The notes under the pieces were generated by a model. It did no database searches and was not told the DNA's origin. It saw only the letters and a program-made list of their open reading frames with translations. This document shows positions 7,830 to 15,354 of a DNA stretch of 42,255 nt, piece by piece. A program made the position numbers and the translations under genes. This stretch comes from Oligoflexia bacterium (lineage in GTDB: Bacteria; Bdellovibrionota; UBA1018): positions 1 to 42,255 of the forward strand of contig CAIRTR010000147.1 in the NCBI GenBank assembly GCA_903881565.1, given 5' to 3'. Position 1 is the stretch's first letter, and each line of letters begins with the position of its first letter.

Positions 7830-9352
7830 GAAGTTCTCGAGCTTCTTTACTCGCTACCTCAGTCTTCGTGTGCAATCTGCTGTTCGCCACTCCTGCGCGC
7901 TCCGCAGTCCTCATTCATACCAACGATATCCTAGGCGAACTCGAACCTTGCGGCTGCCGAAGCAATCCCAAGGGTGGACTGGCCCGACATTATACGCTCA
8001 TTAAACGCACCGAAAATACCGCTGGAGCCGGGGCCGTGCTGCAACTGGATGGCGGCGATTTATTTTTTGCGTCGGCAACCACAGCGCCGATGCTCGTGAA
8101 ACAGGCCAAAGTTCAAGCCGAGTTTATCGCCAAAGCCCTGGATCTTACAGGACTCGATGCGGCTGTTCCTGGTGAAAAAGACTTCTCGCTGGGCCTTTCC
8201 GTTTTTGAGAATCTCCTTGATGGGCACAAATTCAAGTTTCTCGCCGCTAATTTGGTCAGAAAAAATTCGAAGAATTTTCTCGAGCCCTATGCTTTTTTTT
8301 CGAAGAAATCTGAAAAAACTGCCCCCCTTCGTATTGCGGTACTAGGATTAGTGGGAGAAGAGTTAAGCTGGCCCAAGGAACTCCAAGTCTTGCCGGCAAT
8401 AAAGACGGCCGAAAAATGGGTGCCGGAGCTTCGCAAAAAAGCTGACTTCATTATTGTGCTCTCCCATCTGGGCTTTGAAAAAGATCAGGAACTGGCCAAA
8501 AAAGTTAAAGGGATCGACCTCATCGTGGGGAGCCACTCCCAGTCGTTTTTGCAGGAACCCGTTAAACTAAGCGGTGCATCGCTCATTCAAGCTTCGTTTA
8601 AGAATCAATACGTCGGGGTCTTATCTTTGACTGCACCCCTTTCCGAAAATGATCTCGGAAACTATAAATTAATTGGCTTAGACTCAGGCTTTGACTCAGA
8701 ACCAGGCAAACCTAATCCCATTGATTCGCTTGTCGTGGACTTTAAAAAAGCGATAGCCGAACTCAGCACAAAACAAGACGCAGAACTGGGGATTACGACC
8801 ACGGCAACCCCACAGATCACTTTTCAAACGTTTCCCCGCTGTGTGGACTGCCATCGCAAGCAAGCCGATTTTTGGAGGAAAACACCCCATTTTAAAGCTC
8901 TGAAGTCTCTGGTCGACAAGAAGCAAGCGCGGAACAAAGACTGCCTTTTGTGTCACAGTTTGGGATTAGGAGAACTAAACGGGTTCTCGGACGTAAATAA
9001 AATAGGCGCGCTTAAACCAGACCCTGAAACTCCACTCACTTCTCCTTCCTCGGCCCCATCCCTCTCACTTTCCCCCGAGCAGCTCTCTGAAGCTCTCGAC
9101 AAAGGCGCCTTCAAGACACTCGAAAATGCCTGGGCACCTGTGCAGTGCGAGAATTGCCATGGACCTTCGGGGAACCATCCGTTTGGGGCAAATGCCTATT
9201 CCAAAAAAGTGGAAAAAGCCAAGTGCCTGAGCTGCCACACCCCAGATCGCGCTACCGAGTGGTATGACAAAACCTCGCTTCAGGAAAAAGTTTTCACAGA
9301 GAAGCTGAAGCGAATGACGTGCCCGCCGGGTGACCCCACAGAGGAACCCTAA
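7826..9352 (+). CDS. Metallophosphatase-like domain fused to a tetraheme cytochrome c domain
   Basis: A 508-aa secreted protein starting at a GTG that overlaps the previous stop. After the signal peptide (ends PARSA) comes a UshA/5'-nucleotidase-like domain: LIHTNDILGELEPCGC, LQLDGGDLFF, DAAVPGEKDF and LSHLGFEKD. The metal-binding His of the usual GNHE motif is not obvious (here PGEKDF), so catalysis is uncertain. The C-terminal third has four CXXCH heme motifs: CVDCH (~339), CLLCH (~373), CENCH (~441) and CLSCH (~467), with extra His residues that could be distal ligands, reminiscent of cytochrome c554-like proteins. It is probably a periplasmic redox protein; the substrate is unknown. It is followed after 4 nt by tsaD. 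Confidence 0.75.
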   Translation: MRSSRASLLATSVFVCNLLFATPARSAVLIHTNDILGELEPCGCRSNPKGGLARHYTLIKRTENTAGAGAVLQLDGGDLFFASATTAPMLVKQAKVQAEFIAKALDLTGLDAAVPGEKDFSLGLSVFENLLDGHKFKFLAANLVRKNSKNFLEPYAFFSKKSEKTAPLRIAVLGLVGEELSWPKELQVLPAIKTAEKWVPELRKKADFIIVLSHLGFEKDQELAKKVKGIDLIVGSHSQSFLQEPVKLSGASLIQASFKNQYVGVLSLTAPLSENDLGNYKLIGLDSGFDSEPGKPNPIDSLVVDFKKAIAELSTKQDAELGITTTATPQITFQTFPRCVDCHRKQADFWRKTPHFKALKSLVDKKQARNKDCLLCHSLGLGELNGFSDVNKIGALKPDPETPLTSPSSAPSLSLSPEQLSEALDKGAFKTLENAWAPVQCENCHGPSGNHPFGANAYSKKVEKAKCLSCHTPDRATEWYDKTSLQEKVFTEKLKRMTCPPGDPTEEP

Positions 9353-9356
9353 GAAT

Positions 9357-10430
9357 ATGTCACTCGTCCTTGGCATTGAAACCTCTTGCGACGAATGTAG
9401 CGCCTCCGTTGTGCGCTATAGTCCAAACGAGGGATTCAAAGTTCGCAGCGTTTCAACCCACTCGCAGATTCGCATTCATCAACCTTACGGGGGAGTGGTT
9501 CCTGAAATTGCCTCTCGGAACCATCTTGAGACGATCAACCCGATGATCGATCTCGCTTTAAAAGAAGCGGGAATTGCCCCCTCTGAACTTGATGCCATTG
9601 CCGTCACCAATCGACCCGGTCTCGTCGGCGCCCTTCTAGTCGGAATCACCGCAGCCAAAGGGATGGCCTACGCCCTTGAAAAACCCCTGGTTCCCGTTCA
9701 TCACCTTGAAGGACACGCCTGCAGCCTATTCTTAGGTCAAAACATCACTCCCGAAAAAGCCCCGCTCCCGATGCTCATCGCGATCATCTCGGGCGGACAC
9801 ACCAATCTCTATGTCACCAAAGTTCCCCCAGAGCTTTGGCCTCCTGATTTTCTCAAGCGCGCACTCGTGGGCCGCTCACGAGACGATGCGGCCGGTGAAG
9901 CTTTTGATAAAACAGCAAAGATTCTTGGTTTTCCCTATCCTGGCGGTGTCTGGATCGACAAAACAGCCAAGGGGGGACGAAAAGACGCCTTTGACTTCCC
10001 ACGCGCGCTTCCCCAAAAGGCGGTTCTTGATTTTTCGTTCAGTGGCTTAAAGACCGCCGTCGCCCTTAGAACTGAAAAGCTCAAAAAAGAGGGCACGCTC
10101 GAAACGAGCTTAAATGATTTATGCGCTTCCATTCAAGAAGCCATCGTCGATGCGATCATCAACAAGATCACGTTAGCCATTCGCGCGCACGGGTGCCAAT
10201 CCCTCGCCGTCGTTGGGGGCGTCGCTGCAAATTCGCGGTTAAGAGAACGCCTTAGTCAAGAATGGGGAAGAATGGGCCTGGCTCGGCCGTCGCTGTTCCC
10301 AGAATCCCAATACTGCACCGACAATGCCGCGATGATTGCCGCTGCGGGAACCTATCGTTTTCGGCAAGGCCATTTCCTGAGAGACAAAGCACTTCTCTCT
10401 CTTAACGCAATCGCAAACCCGGAGGTCTGA
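9357..10430 (+). CDS. tsaD: tRNA N6-adenosine threonylcarbamoyltransferase TsaD
   Basis: A 357-aa enzyme that transfers threonylcarbamoyl to A37 of ANN-decoding tRNAs, working with TsaB, TsaE and TsaC, which are not in this window. The ASKHA fold motifs are present: GIETSCDECSASVV at the N-terminus, the metal-binding HHLEGHACSL (usually HMEGH), SGGHTNLY, DDAAGEAFDKTAK, and VVGGVAANSRLRE with a C-terminal TDNAAMIA. Length is normal for the family. The ORF track extends 9 codons upstream, but the ATG at 9357 begins exactly at the conserved LGIETSCDE and has GAGGAA about 10 nt upstream. rsmA follows after 3 nt, so the two RNA-modification genes are translationally close. Confidence 0.96.
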   Translation: MSLVLGIETSCDECSASVVRYSPNEGFKVRSVSTHSQIRIHQPYGGVVPEIASRNHLETINPMIDLALKEAGIAPSELDAIAVTNRPGLVGALLVGITAAKGMAYALEKPLVPVHHLEGHACSLFLGQNITPEKAPLPMLIAIISGGHTNLYVTKVPPELWPPDFLKRALVGRSRDDAAGEAFDKTAKILGFPYPGGVWIDKTAKGGRKDAFDFPRALPQKAVLDFSFSGLKTAVALRTEKLKKEGTLETSLNDLCASIQEAIVDAIINKITLAIRAHGCQSLAVVGGVAANSRLRERLSQEWGRMGLARPSLFPESQYCTDNAAMIAAAGTYRFRQGHFLRDKALLSLNAIANPEV

Positions 10431-10433
10431 GAC

Positions 10434-11279
10434 ATGCCCGCTTTTGGAAAAAGACGAGCGTTGGGTCAGCATTTTCTACGAGATGAGATCTTATGCGACT
10501 TGATCGTCGATAAGTTCTTAGAAGAGGCTCAATCGGCGGGTTGCACTTCACTGCTCGAAATCGGCCCTGGAAAAGGCGCGCTCACCTTTCCGTTACTTCA
10601 GCGCCTGAAAAAAAATCCGATCCCCCTCGTGCTTTGCGAAAAGGATCGGGTGCTGGCTCAAGCCTGGCTAGAAAGACTCGCCCCCGTCACCTCCTGCAAA
10701 GTGCAGGAAGCGGATTTCTTAACACTCCCTGAGGACCTCTGGCTCACAAAAAGTCCTTTGGGCGTGCTGTCGAATCTTCCCTATTCGTCGGGAACCGCGA
10801 TTCTCAATCGCCTTGCAAGCTGTACTCAAGAGATCCCGGTCATGGTCCTGATGTTTCAAGCCGAAGTTGCGGAACGGCTGCGCGCCGAGCGCAGCACCAA
10901 AGCCTGGGGAAGTCTCTCTGTTTGGATTCAAAACTGCTGGGATGTCAGTAAACTTCACCGGGTACCCCCCGGAGCCTTTTCCCCCCCTCCTGAGGTGTTT
11001 TCTGAGGTGGTGCTTCTTCGGAGACGCGAAACCACCCGAATTAATGTGAGTGCTGATCCCCGCGGCCCCGCCCTTTGGCAAGCCCTTCTCAAAGCTGCCT
11101 TTGCTCATCGCCGAAAAATGCTGCGCTCCGGACTCCCTCACACCCCCCCCTATCAAAATGCACTTAAAATCTCAGGGGTGGATGGCGCAAAACGCGCAGA
11201 GGCGCTAGAGTGGAGTGAATGGGAATCTCTATTTCAAGCTCTCTTGAGCACAACCGACGTTGGAACCACTTCTGTTTAA
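10434..11279 (+). CDS. rsmA: 16S rRNA dimethyladenosine transferase RsmA (KsgA)
   Basis: A 281-aa SAM-dependent enzyme that dimethylates the two adjacent adenosines in helix 45 of 16S rRNA late in 30S assembly. Family signatures are present: RRALGQHFLRD at the N-terminus, the SAM loop LEIGPGKGALT, NLPYSSGTAIL (the NLPY active-site motif), MVLMFQAEVAERL, and a C-terminal helical part with FAHRRKML. Length is typical. The start is supported by GGAGG upstream. The C-terminal ~20 codons overlap the start of the next gene by 61 nt in another frame. Confidence 0.95.
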   Translation: MPAFGKRRALGQHFLRDEILCDLIVDKFLEEAQSAGCTSLLEIGPGKGALTFPLLQRLKKNPIPLVLCEKDRVLAQAWLERLAPVTSCKVQEADFLTLPEDLWLTKSPLGVLSNLPYSSGTAILNRLASCTQEIPVMVLMFQAEVAERLRAERSTKAWGSLSVWIQNCWDVSKLHRVPPGAFSPPPEVFSEVVLLRRRETTRINVSADPRGPALWQALLKAAFAHRRKMLRSGLPHTPPYQNALKISGVDGAKRAEALEWSEWESLFQALLSTTDVGTTSV

Positions 11280-12652
11280 TTTTGTGCGGATGTCTCTTTG
11301 TATTTTTTGAGGCTTTCTGCACTTCGTCCCAAGCTAATGTAGGCGAAGCCTATGGCTTCGGCTCACGCTCCAGCGCACTGGCGGGAATCGGGCAAGCTGA
11401 AGACGGATTTTCAGCCTATTCGAACCCCGCTGCGCTCCCGTTTTCCGGCGAAAAGCGGCTTATTTTTAGCTGGGCTCTCGTGTCCGTCACGCCGAGATTC
11501 TTGCCCATCAGCAATGTCGTTGTCGAAAATGCCTACACGTCCGACAAAGTCACCGTTGATAGTGTTGCCAATGATTATCGCTCAACGTTTGGGCAAGCCG
11601 TGGGATTGGTTTATCGACTTTTTCCAAACTCCTACAACTTTACCTTCGGTCTGACGGGTTTTCTGCCGATCGAACAAGTTGCCTACCTTGACAGCGGTGA
11701 AACCTTTGAACCTGAATACGTTCTCTACCGAAGTCGCACAAATCGGCCCCAGGTCGAAGCGGGCGTTGGGGTGGAATTCGGTTACGGTTTTCGCCTCGGC
11801 GCCGGGATTCACTCTGCCTATTCGCTGACCAGTGATGCCACGGTTTTTTTGCAAACCGACTCTTCGAAGCCCTCCACGATGCGCTTTATCTCAAGCATGA
11901 AACCCAAAGCTGCGCCCTATTTTGGGGCCTATCTTTCTTCTACCGATGGCTCGAACTGGTATTCTCTTAGTTCTGTCGTTCGCCTACCCGTAGCTTCGGC
12001 AAACAATATGACCCTTCACTCGGGAGCGCGAGCCATTGGAAACTTCGTGGCGCTAGACTTTAACTTTTCTTCAACCTCAGCCCTCTACTACGATCCGCTG
12101 ACAGTTGAGTTGGGCGCTTCGCTCAAACCCTTGCCATTTTGGACGATGTTTTTTCAGGCCGATTATCAAGGTTGGAGCAAGTTTGTGGCCCCCTCGATGC
12201 AAATCATAAACCCCCAAACTACGGGGAGCGAAGATCAATCAAAGGGCGTGAATATTTCTGCAGGGAAAAGCCCGACTTTTACGTTTGTGGATCTCTGGAT
12301 CCCACGTGTCGGGCAAGAGTTTCGAATTGGCGCTCTGAGTATCCGAGGAGGATATGCCTATCGTCCAAGCTTCTTAAAGGGTACGCCCACGGGCCCCGGC
12401 AACTATCTGGATCCCCCAAAACACATGTGGAACGGGGGCTTCGGCTACCATTTTGAGAAGTTCCTGAGTTTTCACACACCCTGTGAACTCAGCATGCACG
12501 CGACCTACGATCGCATGGTTACTCAACATATCACCAAGGATCCAGGCGATGAAAACGGCGCTGGCGCGGGCGATCTCAAAATCGGCGCGCCCGGATACGA
12601 TGCCGGGGGCTATCTTATCGGCGGAGGCGCGACTCTGAGTCTTGCGTTCTAA
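11219..12652 (+). CDS. FadL/OMPP1-like outer membrane transport protein
   Basis: A 477-aa outer-membrane barrel of the FadL/TodX family, which take up hydrophobic compounds such as long-chain fatty acids. After a signal peptide (FCLILCGCLFVFFEAFCTSSQA) the mature N-terminus has AYGFGSRSSALAGIGQAE and SAYSNPAAL, the family's GxxxxGxG / NPA pattern of the hatch region. The rest is beta-strand rich (GVGVEFGYGFRLGAGI, LSIRGGYAYRPSFLKGTP) and ends in GGGATLSLAF with the expected C-terminal Phe. The start ATG has GGAG just upstream and overlaps rsmA by 61 nt. An acyl-CoA synthetase at 38579 could process imported fatty acids, but the two are not linked. Confidence 0.8.
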   Translation: MGISISSSLEHNRRWNHFCLILCGCLFVFFEAFCTSSQANVGEAYGFGSRSSALAGIGQAEDGFSAYSNPAALPFSGEKRLIFSWALVSVTPRFLPISNVVVENAYTSDKVTVDSVANDYRSTFGQAVGLVYRLFPNSYNFTFGLTGFLPIEQVAYLDSGETFEPEYVLYRSRTNRPQVEAGVGVEFGYGFRLGAGIHSAYSLTSDATVFLQTDSSKPSTMRFISSMKPKAAPYFGAYLSSTDGSNWYSLSSVVRLPVASANNMTLHSGARAIGNFVALDFNFSSTSALYYDPLTVELGASLKPLPFWTMFFQADYQGWSKFVAPSMQIINPQTTGSEDQSKGVNISAGKSPTFTFVDLWIPRVGQEFRIGALSIRGGYAYRPSFLKGTPTGPGNYLDPPKHMWNGGFGYHFEKFLSFHTPCELSMHATYDRMVTQHITKDPGDENGAGAGDLKIGAPGYDAGGYLIGGGATLSLAF

Positions 12653-12655
12653 ACC

Positions 12656-13330
12656 ATGAAAATGAAAATCCCTAGCCTCTTACCGCTGCTCAAACGAAAC
12701 TTCTTCGCAGGAGTCCTGATCATCATTCCGTTTGGCGTGATCATTTGGATTTTATTCTCTGTCTTAGAGGCCCTGGGGAGTTTTCACGAGGTTCTGCCCT
12801 TTGATTGGAGACCGGAGAACATTTTTCAAAACGCTTCGTTTGCGGCTTTTGTTAATTTTGGAATCACGCTTGCGACGACGTTTCTTCTCGCCCTTGGCGT
12901 GTCGATTTTAGGGTGGGCCTCGAAACAATATTTGGGTGGAAAGATCCTGGTGGCAGCAGGCGAAATCATTCAGCGGATTCCGGTGATTCGCGGAATCTAT
13001 AGCGCCCTTGATCAACTCCTCCGCACCTTGGCCTCGCAAGACGGAAACCAGTTTAATCGGGTCGTTTATGTCGAATACCCGCGCAAGGATTTATGGACGC
13101 TCGCTTTTGTCACCAGCTCTACTCAAGGATTTGGGACAGAAGGTGGGAACGATAAGTATCTGCATATCTACGTTCCAACCACCCCGAACCCCACTTCGGG
13201 GTTTTATCTCATCGTCCCAGAAAAAGATGTGCGCGAGAGTGGCTTGAATGTTGAAGATGCTTTCAAGACGATCCTTTCACTCGGAATCGCTCAAACGCCA
13301 GGAAGCCAAACTGCAGGTACGGCCAAATGA
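12656..13330 (+). CDS. DUF502 family membrane protein
   Basis: A 224-aa inner-membrane protein. Two hydrophobic segments are clear, GVLIIIPFGVIIWILFSVL (~19-37) and FVNFGITLATTFLLALGVSIL (~64-84). The conserved IIQRIPVIRGIYSALDQLLRTL and a soluble C-terminal domain (VVYVEYPRKDLWTLAFVTSST, VPTTPNPTSGFYLIVPE) match the DUF502 family. Its molecular function is not established. The start lies 3 nt after the porin stop codon without a clear ribosome binding site, so translation may be coupled. The ATG two codons later is an alternative start. Confidence 0.85.
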   Translation: MKMKIPSLLPLLKRNFFAGVLIIIPFGVIIWILFSVLEALGSFHEVLPFDWRPENIFQNASFAAFVNFGITLATTFLLALGVSILGWASKQYLGGKILVAAGEIIQRIPVIRGIYSALDQLLRTLASQDGNQFNRVVYVEYPRKDLWTLAFVTSSTQGFGTEGGNDKYLHIYVPTTPNPTSGFYLIVPEKDVRESGLNVEDAFKTILSLGIAQTPGSQTAGTAK

Positions 13331-13337
13331 GGACTGA

Positions 13338-13826
13338 ATGAAACCCAAAGCCCAGGAAGGCGAGAAACTCATTGCCTCCAATCCAGCGCGCGGCGACTAC
13401 TTCATCGAAGAAGTCGTTGAAGCAGGGATTGTGCTCACCGGCACCGAGGTTAAAAGTCTCAGGAGCCAATCCCCCAACTTGCGTGATGCTTTTGTTGAGA
13501 TTCACGGCAAACCGCGCATTGAGGCCTATCTGCTTCATGTTCATGTCGCACCCTACTCTCATGGCAACATCTGGAATCACCTCCCCGAACGTAAACGAAA
13601 ACTCCTCCTGCATCGCCATCAAATTGATAAACTTTTTGGCGCCATTATTCAAAAGGGATGCACGATTATCCCGCTGCGAATGTACTTCAAAGAGGGCCGG
13701 GTCAAAGTCGAACTGGGCGTAGGAAAAGGGAAAAAGAAGCACGATAAGCGGCAGGACATTAAGAAAAAGTCCGCCCAAAAAGAGATCGATCAGGTCATGA
13801 AGAAAACGCGAAGATCGGACGATTGA
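13338..13826 (+). CDS. smpB: SsrA-binding protein SmpB
   Basis: A 162-aa tmRNA partner that brings SsrA to stalled ribosomes in trans-translation. Family patterns are present: ARGDYFIEEVVEAGIVLTGTEVKSLR, NLRDAFVEI, VAPYSHGN, KRKLLLHRHQIDKL, PLRMYFKEGRVKVELGVGKGKKKHDKR and the basic C-terminal tail. The start has GAGGA upstream. It follows the DUF502 gene by 7 nt. I looked for a tmRNA gene downstream and saw none in the short gap, so ssrA lies elsewhere. Confidence 0.96.
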   Translation: MKPKAQEGEKLIASNPARGDYFIEEVVEAGIVLTGTEVKSLRSQSPNLRDAFVEIHGKPRIEAYLLHVHVAPYSHGNIWNHLPERKRKLLLHRHQIDKLFGAIIQKGCTIIPLRMYFKEGRVKVELGVGKGKKKHDKRQDIKKKSAQKEIDQVMKKTRRSDD

Positions 13827-13888
13827 GACAGAATAGAAATTAACTTTTTTGGCAGATTGGCCGAAGAAGCTTATGGAGGATTCTGCTC

Positions 13889-14551
13889 ATGAAAGTGTCC
13901 CTATTCCTTTTTGCGAGTGTCATTATATTGACCCTCGTCCCAAGTCTTGCTTGGTCGGTAGATTCCACCAAAAAAGCTGCTCGCGACATCGACATCATTC
14001 ACCGCAAAGCTTTCAAAGTCTGCAAAGCCGAAAAAGCAGCCTCCAACCTCGTCGAGGCCTATCAAGCAATACCTCGTGCCGTGAACGTCTGCAAAGTGAC
14101 CTACAACCAAATTCCTTCGGCCCCCAACCTTGAGAGAGTTCTGGAAGGTTGGGACAAATTTAGTGGAGAAAGTCACGCCTATCTTAACGCATTTGAGGGA
14201 AAGTCCTTCGAAGAAGTCATGCAAGCGGAACCTGAACGGTTTGCCTATCATGCGAATAATTGTGAGTTTCATCATAGTAAATTTCAAGAAGGCAAATCTT
14301 TTGACCAATATCAGAGAGCACTAAAAGCCAGCTCAATGGACTCAAAGAACGCAAATAACAAACGCATTCTTGATGAGGCAGGTAATAGCCTAGCCTATTT
14401 TAAAGATACGGCCGTACCGCAGCTGCTAACCGCGTGCAAAGCGATGGTCGCCAAAACCAAATGCATCAACGAGTATCTTAAATTTAATGCTCCCTCTTAC
14501 GCACCCGCTAGAGATTCTCACTCACCCGCTGGCTCAGGGGTGGGCAGATAG
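13889..14551 (+). CDS. Secreted protein of unknown function
   Basis: A 220-aa protein that I do not recognise. It has a clear Sec signal peptide (MKVSLFLFASVIILTLVPSLAWS) without a lipobox. The mature part is mostly helical, rich in Lys, Ala and Glu, with a few Cys residues (FKVCKAEKA, VNVCKVTY, NNCEFHH, LLTACKAM, KTKCINEY) that could form disulfides. It superficially resembles small periplasmic helical-bundle proteins, but no heme CXXCH motif is present. A good ribosome binding site (GGAGG) precedes the ATG. The 3' end overlaps the convergent EEP gene by 18 nt. Confidence 0.7.
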   Translation: MKVSLFLFASVIILTLVPSLAWSVDSTKKAARDIDIIHRKAFKVCKAEKAASNLVEAYQAIPRAVNVCKVTYNQIPSAPNLERVLEGWDKFSGESHAYLNAFEGKSFEEVMQAEPERFAYHANNCEFHHSKFQEGKSFDQYQRALKASSMDSKNANNKRILDEAGNSLAYFKDTAVPQLLTACKAMVAKTKCINEYLKFNAPSYAPARDSHSPAGSGVGR

Positions 14552-15295
14552 TTCGCAAAACACTGCGGCATGATCTGAAAGACGGTTCCATGGAGTCCCT
14601 GTCAGCGATTCACTCACCACGGGCGTGAGTCCGCGGACGTAAATGCGATCCAGACAGACCATAGGCATCCAACTCGGATAAGTGTTAGCGAGTCGGCCAT
14701 GACATTCGTAATGCGCCTCTCGCAAATGCAGACGTCTTAGTAATATCTTTGAGGCCCGCTCCCGCCAATCATTAAAATCACCCGCCACGATAAGGGGGGC
14801 GGCTTTAGGTACAACACTCTCAACGCGTTCACATAGGAATTCCATTTGCCTCTCTCGCGCGGTTTCAAAAAGACCCAAATGAAGGCACATCGCGTGGAGA
14901 GGGCCTGAAGGCGTGCGTACCACGGCATGCAAAATTCCCCGGCGCTCCAGCCGGTTGGTGGAGACGTCCAAATTTTCCCAACTTTCAATCGGAAATTTGC
15001 TCAACACCGCGTTGCCATGATGGCCGCTTGAATAGACCGCATTTTTTCCGTAAGCAGTATGGGGCCAGATGTGGTCAGCCAGGAACTCGAATTGATTGGC
15101 TGCTCGGTCTGGGTGCTTATGCTCATGCTGGCCCCTTACCTCTTGGAGGAAGACGAGATCGGCATGCACAATTTCGATCGCCTCTTTGATGTGATGGAGA
15201 ACAAATCGGGCATTACCGAGCGAGAAGCCTTTGTGGATATTGTAGGAGAGGACTCTGAGCGGTTCGGCGGGGTTTTTGGGCTGTCCGGTTTTCAT
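14534..15295 (-). CDS. Endonuclease/exonuclease/phosphatase (EEP) superfamily hydrolase
   Basis: A 253-aa protein with no signal peptide. The EEP fold motifs appear in order: VLSYNIHKGFS, the metal ligand Glu in LVFLQEVRG, GNAVLSKFPI, CLHLGLF, VAGDFNDW, and the C-terminal LSDHAAVFCEL with the catalytic SDH. This superfamily cleaves phosphodiester or phosphomonoester bonds in DNA, RNA, lipids or inositol phosphates, and the substrate cannot be told here. Relatives of this size include YbhP-like proteins. It follows the hybrid kinase gene by 59 nt on the same strand and may be co-transcribed. Confidence 0.85.
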   Translation of the reverse strand: MKTGQPKNPAEPLRVLSYNIHKGFSLGNARFVLHHIKEAIEIVHADLVFLQEVRGQHEHKHPDRAANQFEFLADHIWPHTAYGKNAVYSSGHHGNAVLSKFPIESWENLDVSTNRLERRGILHAVVRTPSGPLHAMCLHLGLFETARERQMEFLCERVESVVPKAAPLIVAGDFNDWRERASKILLRRLHLREAHYECHGRLANTYPSWMPMVCLDRIYVRGLTPVVSESLTGTPWNRLSDHAAVFCELSAHP

Positions 15296-15354
15296 AGGTG
15301 GGCCTATGGTTTAGCTAGCATAATGCGAGCCGAAGGTGGGCGGGAGGAGCGTAA

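Noticed and set aside
13827-13888. tmRNA gene next to smpB
   Set aside because: The gap is 62 nt, far too short, and no tRNA-like end is visible.
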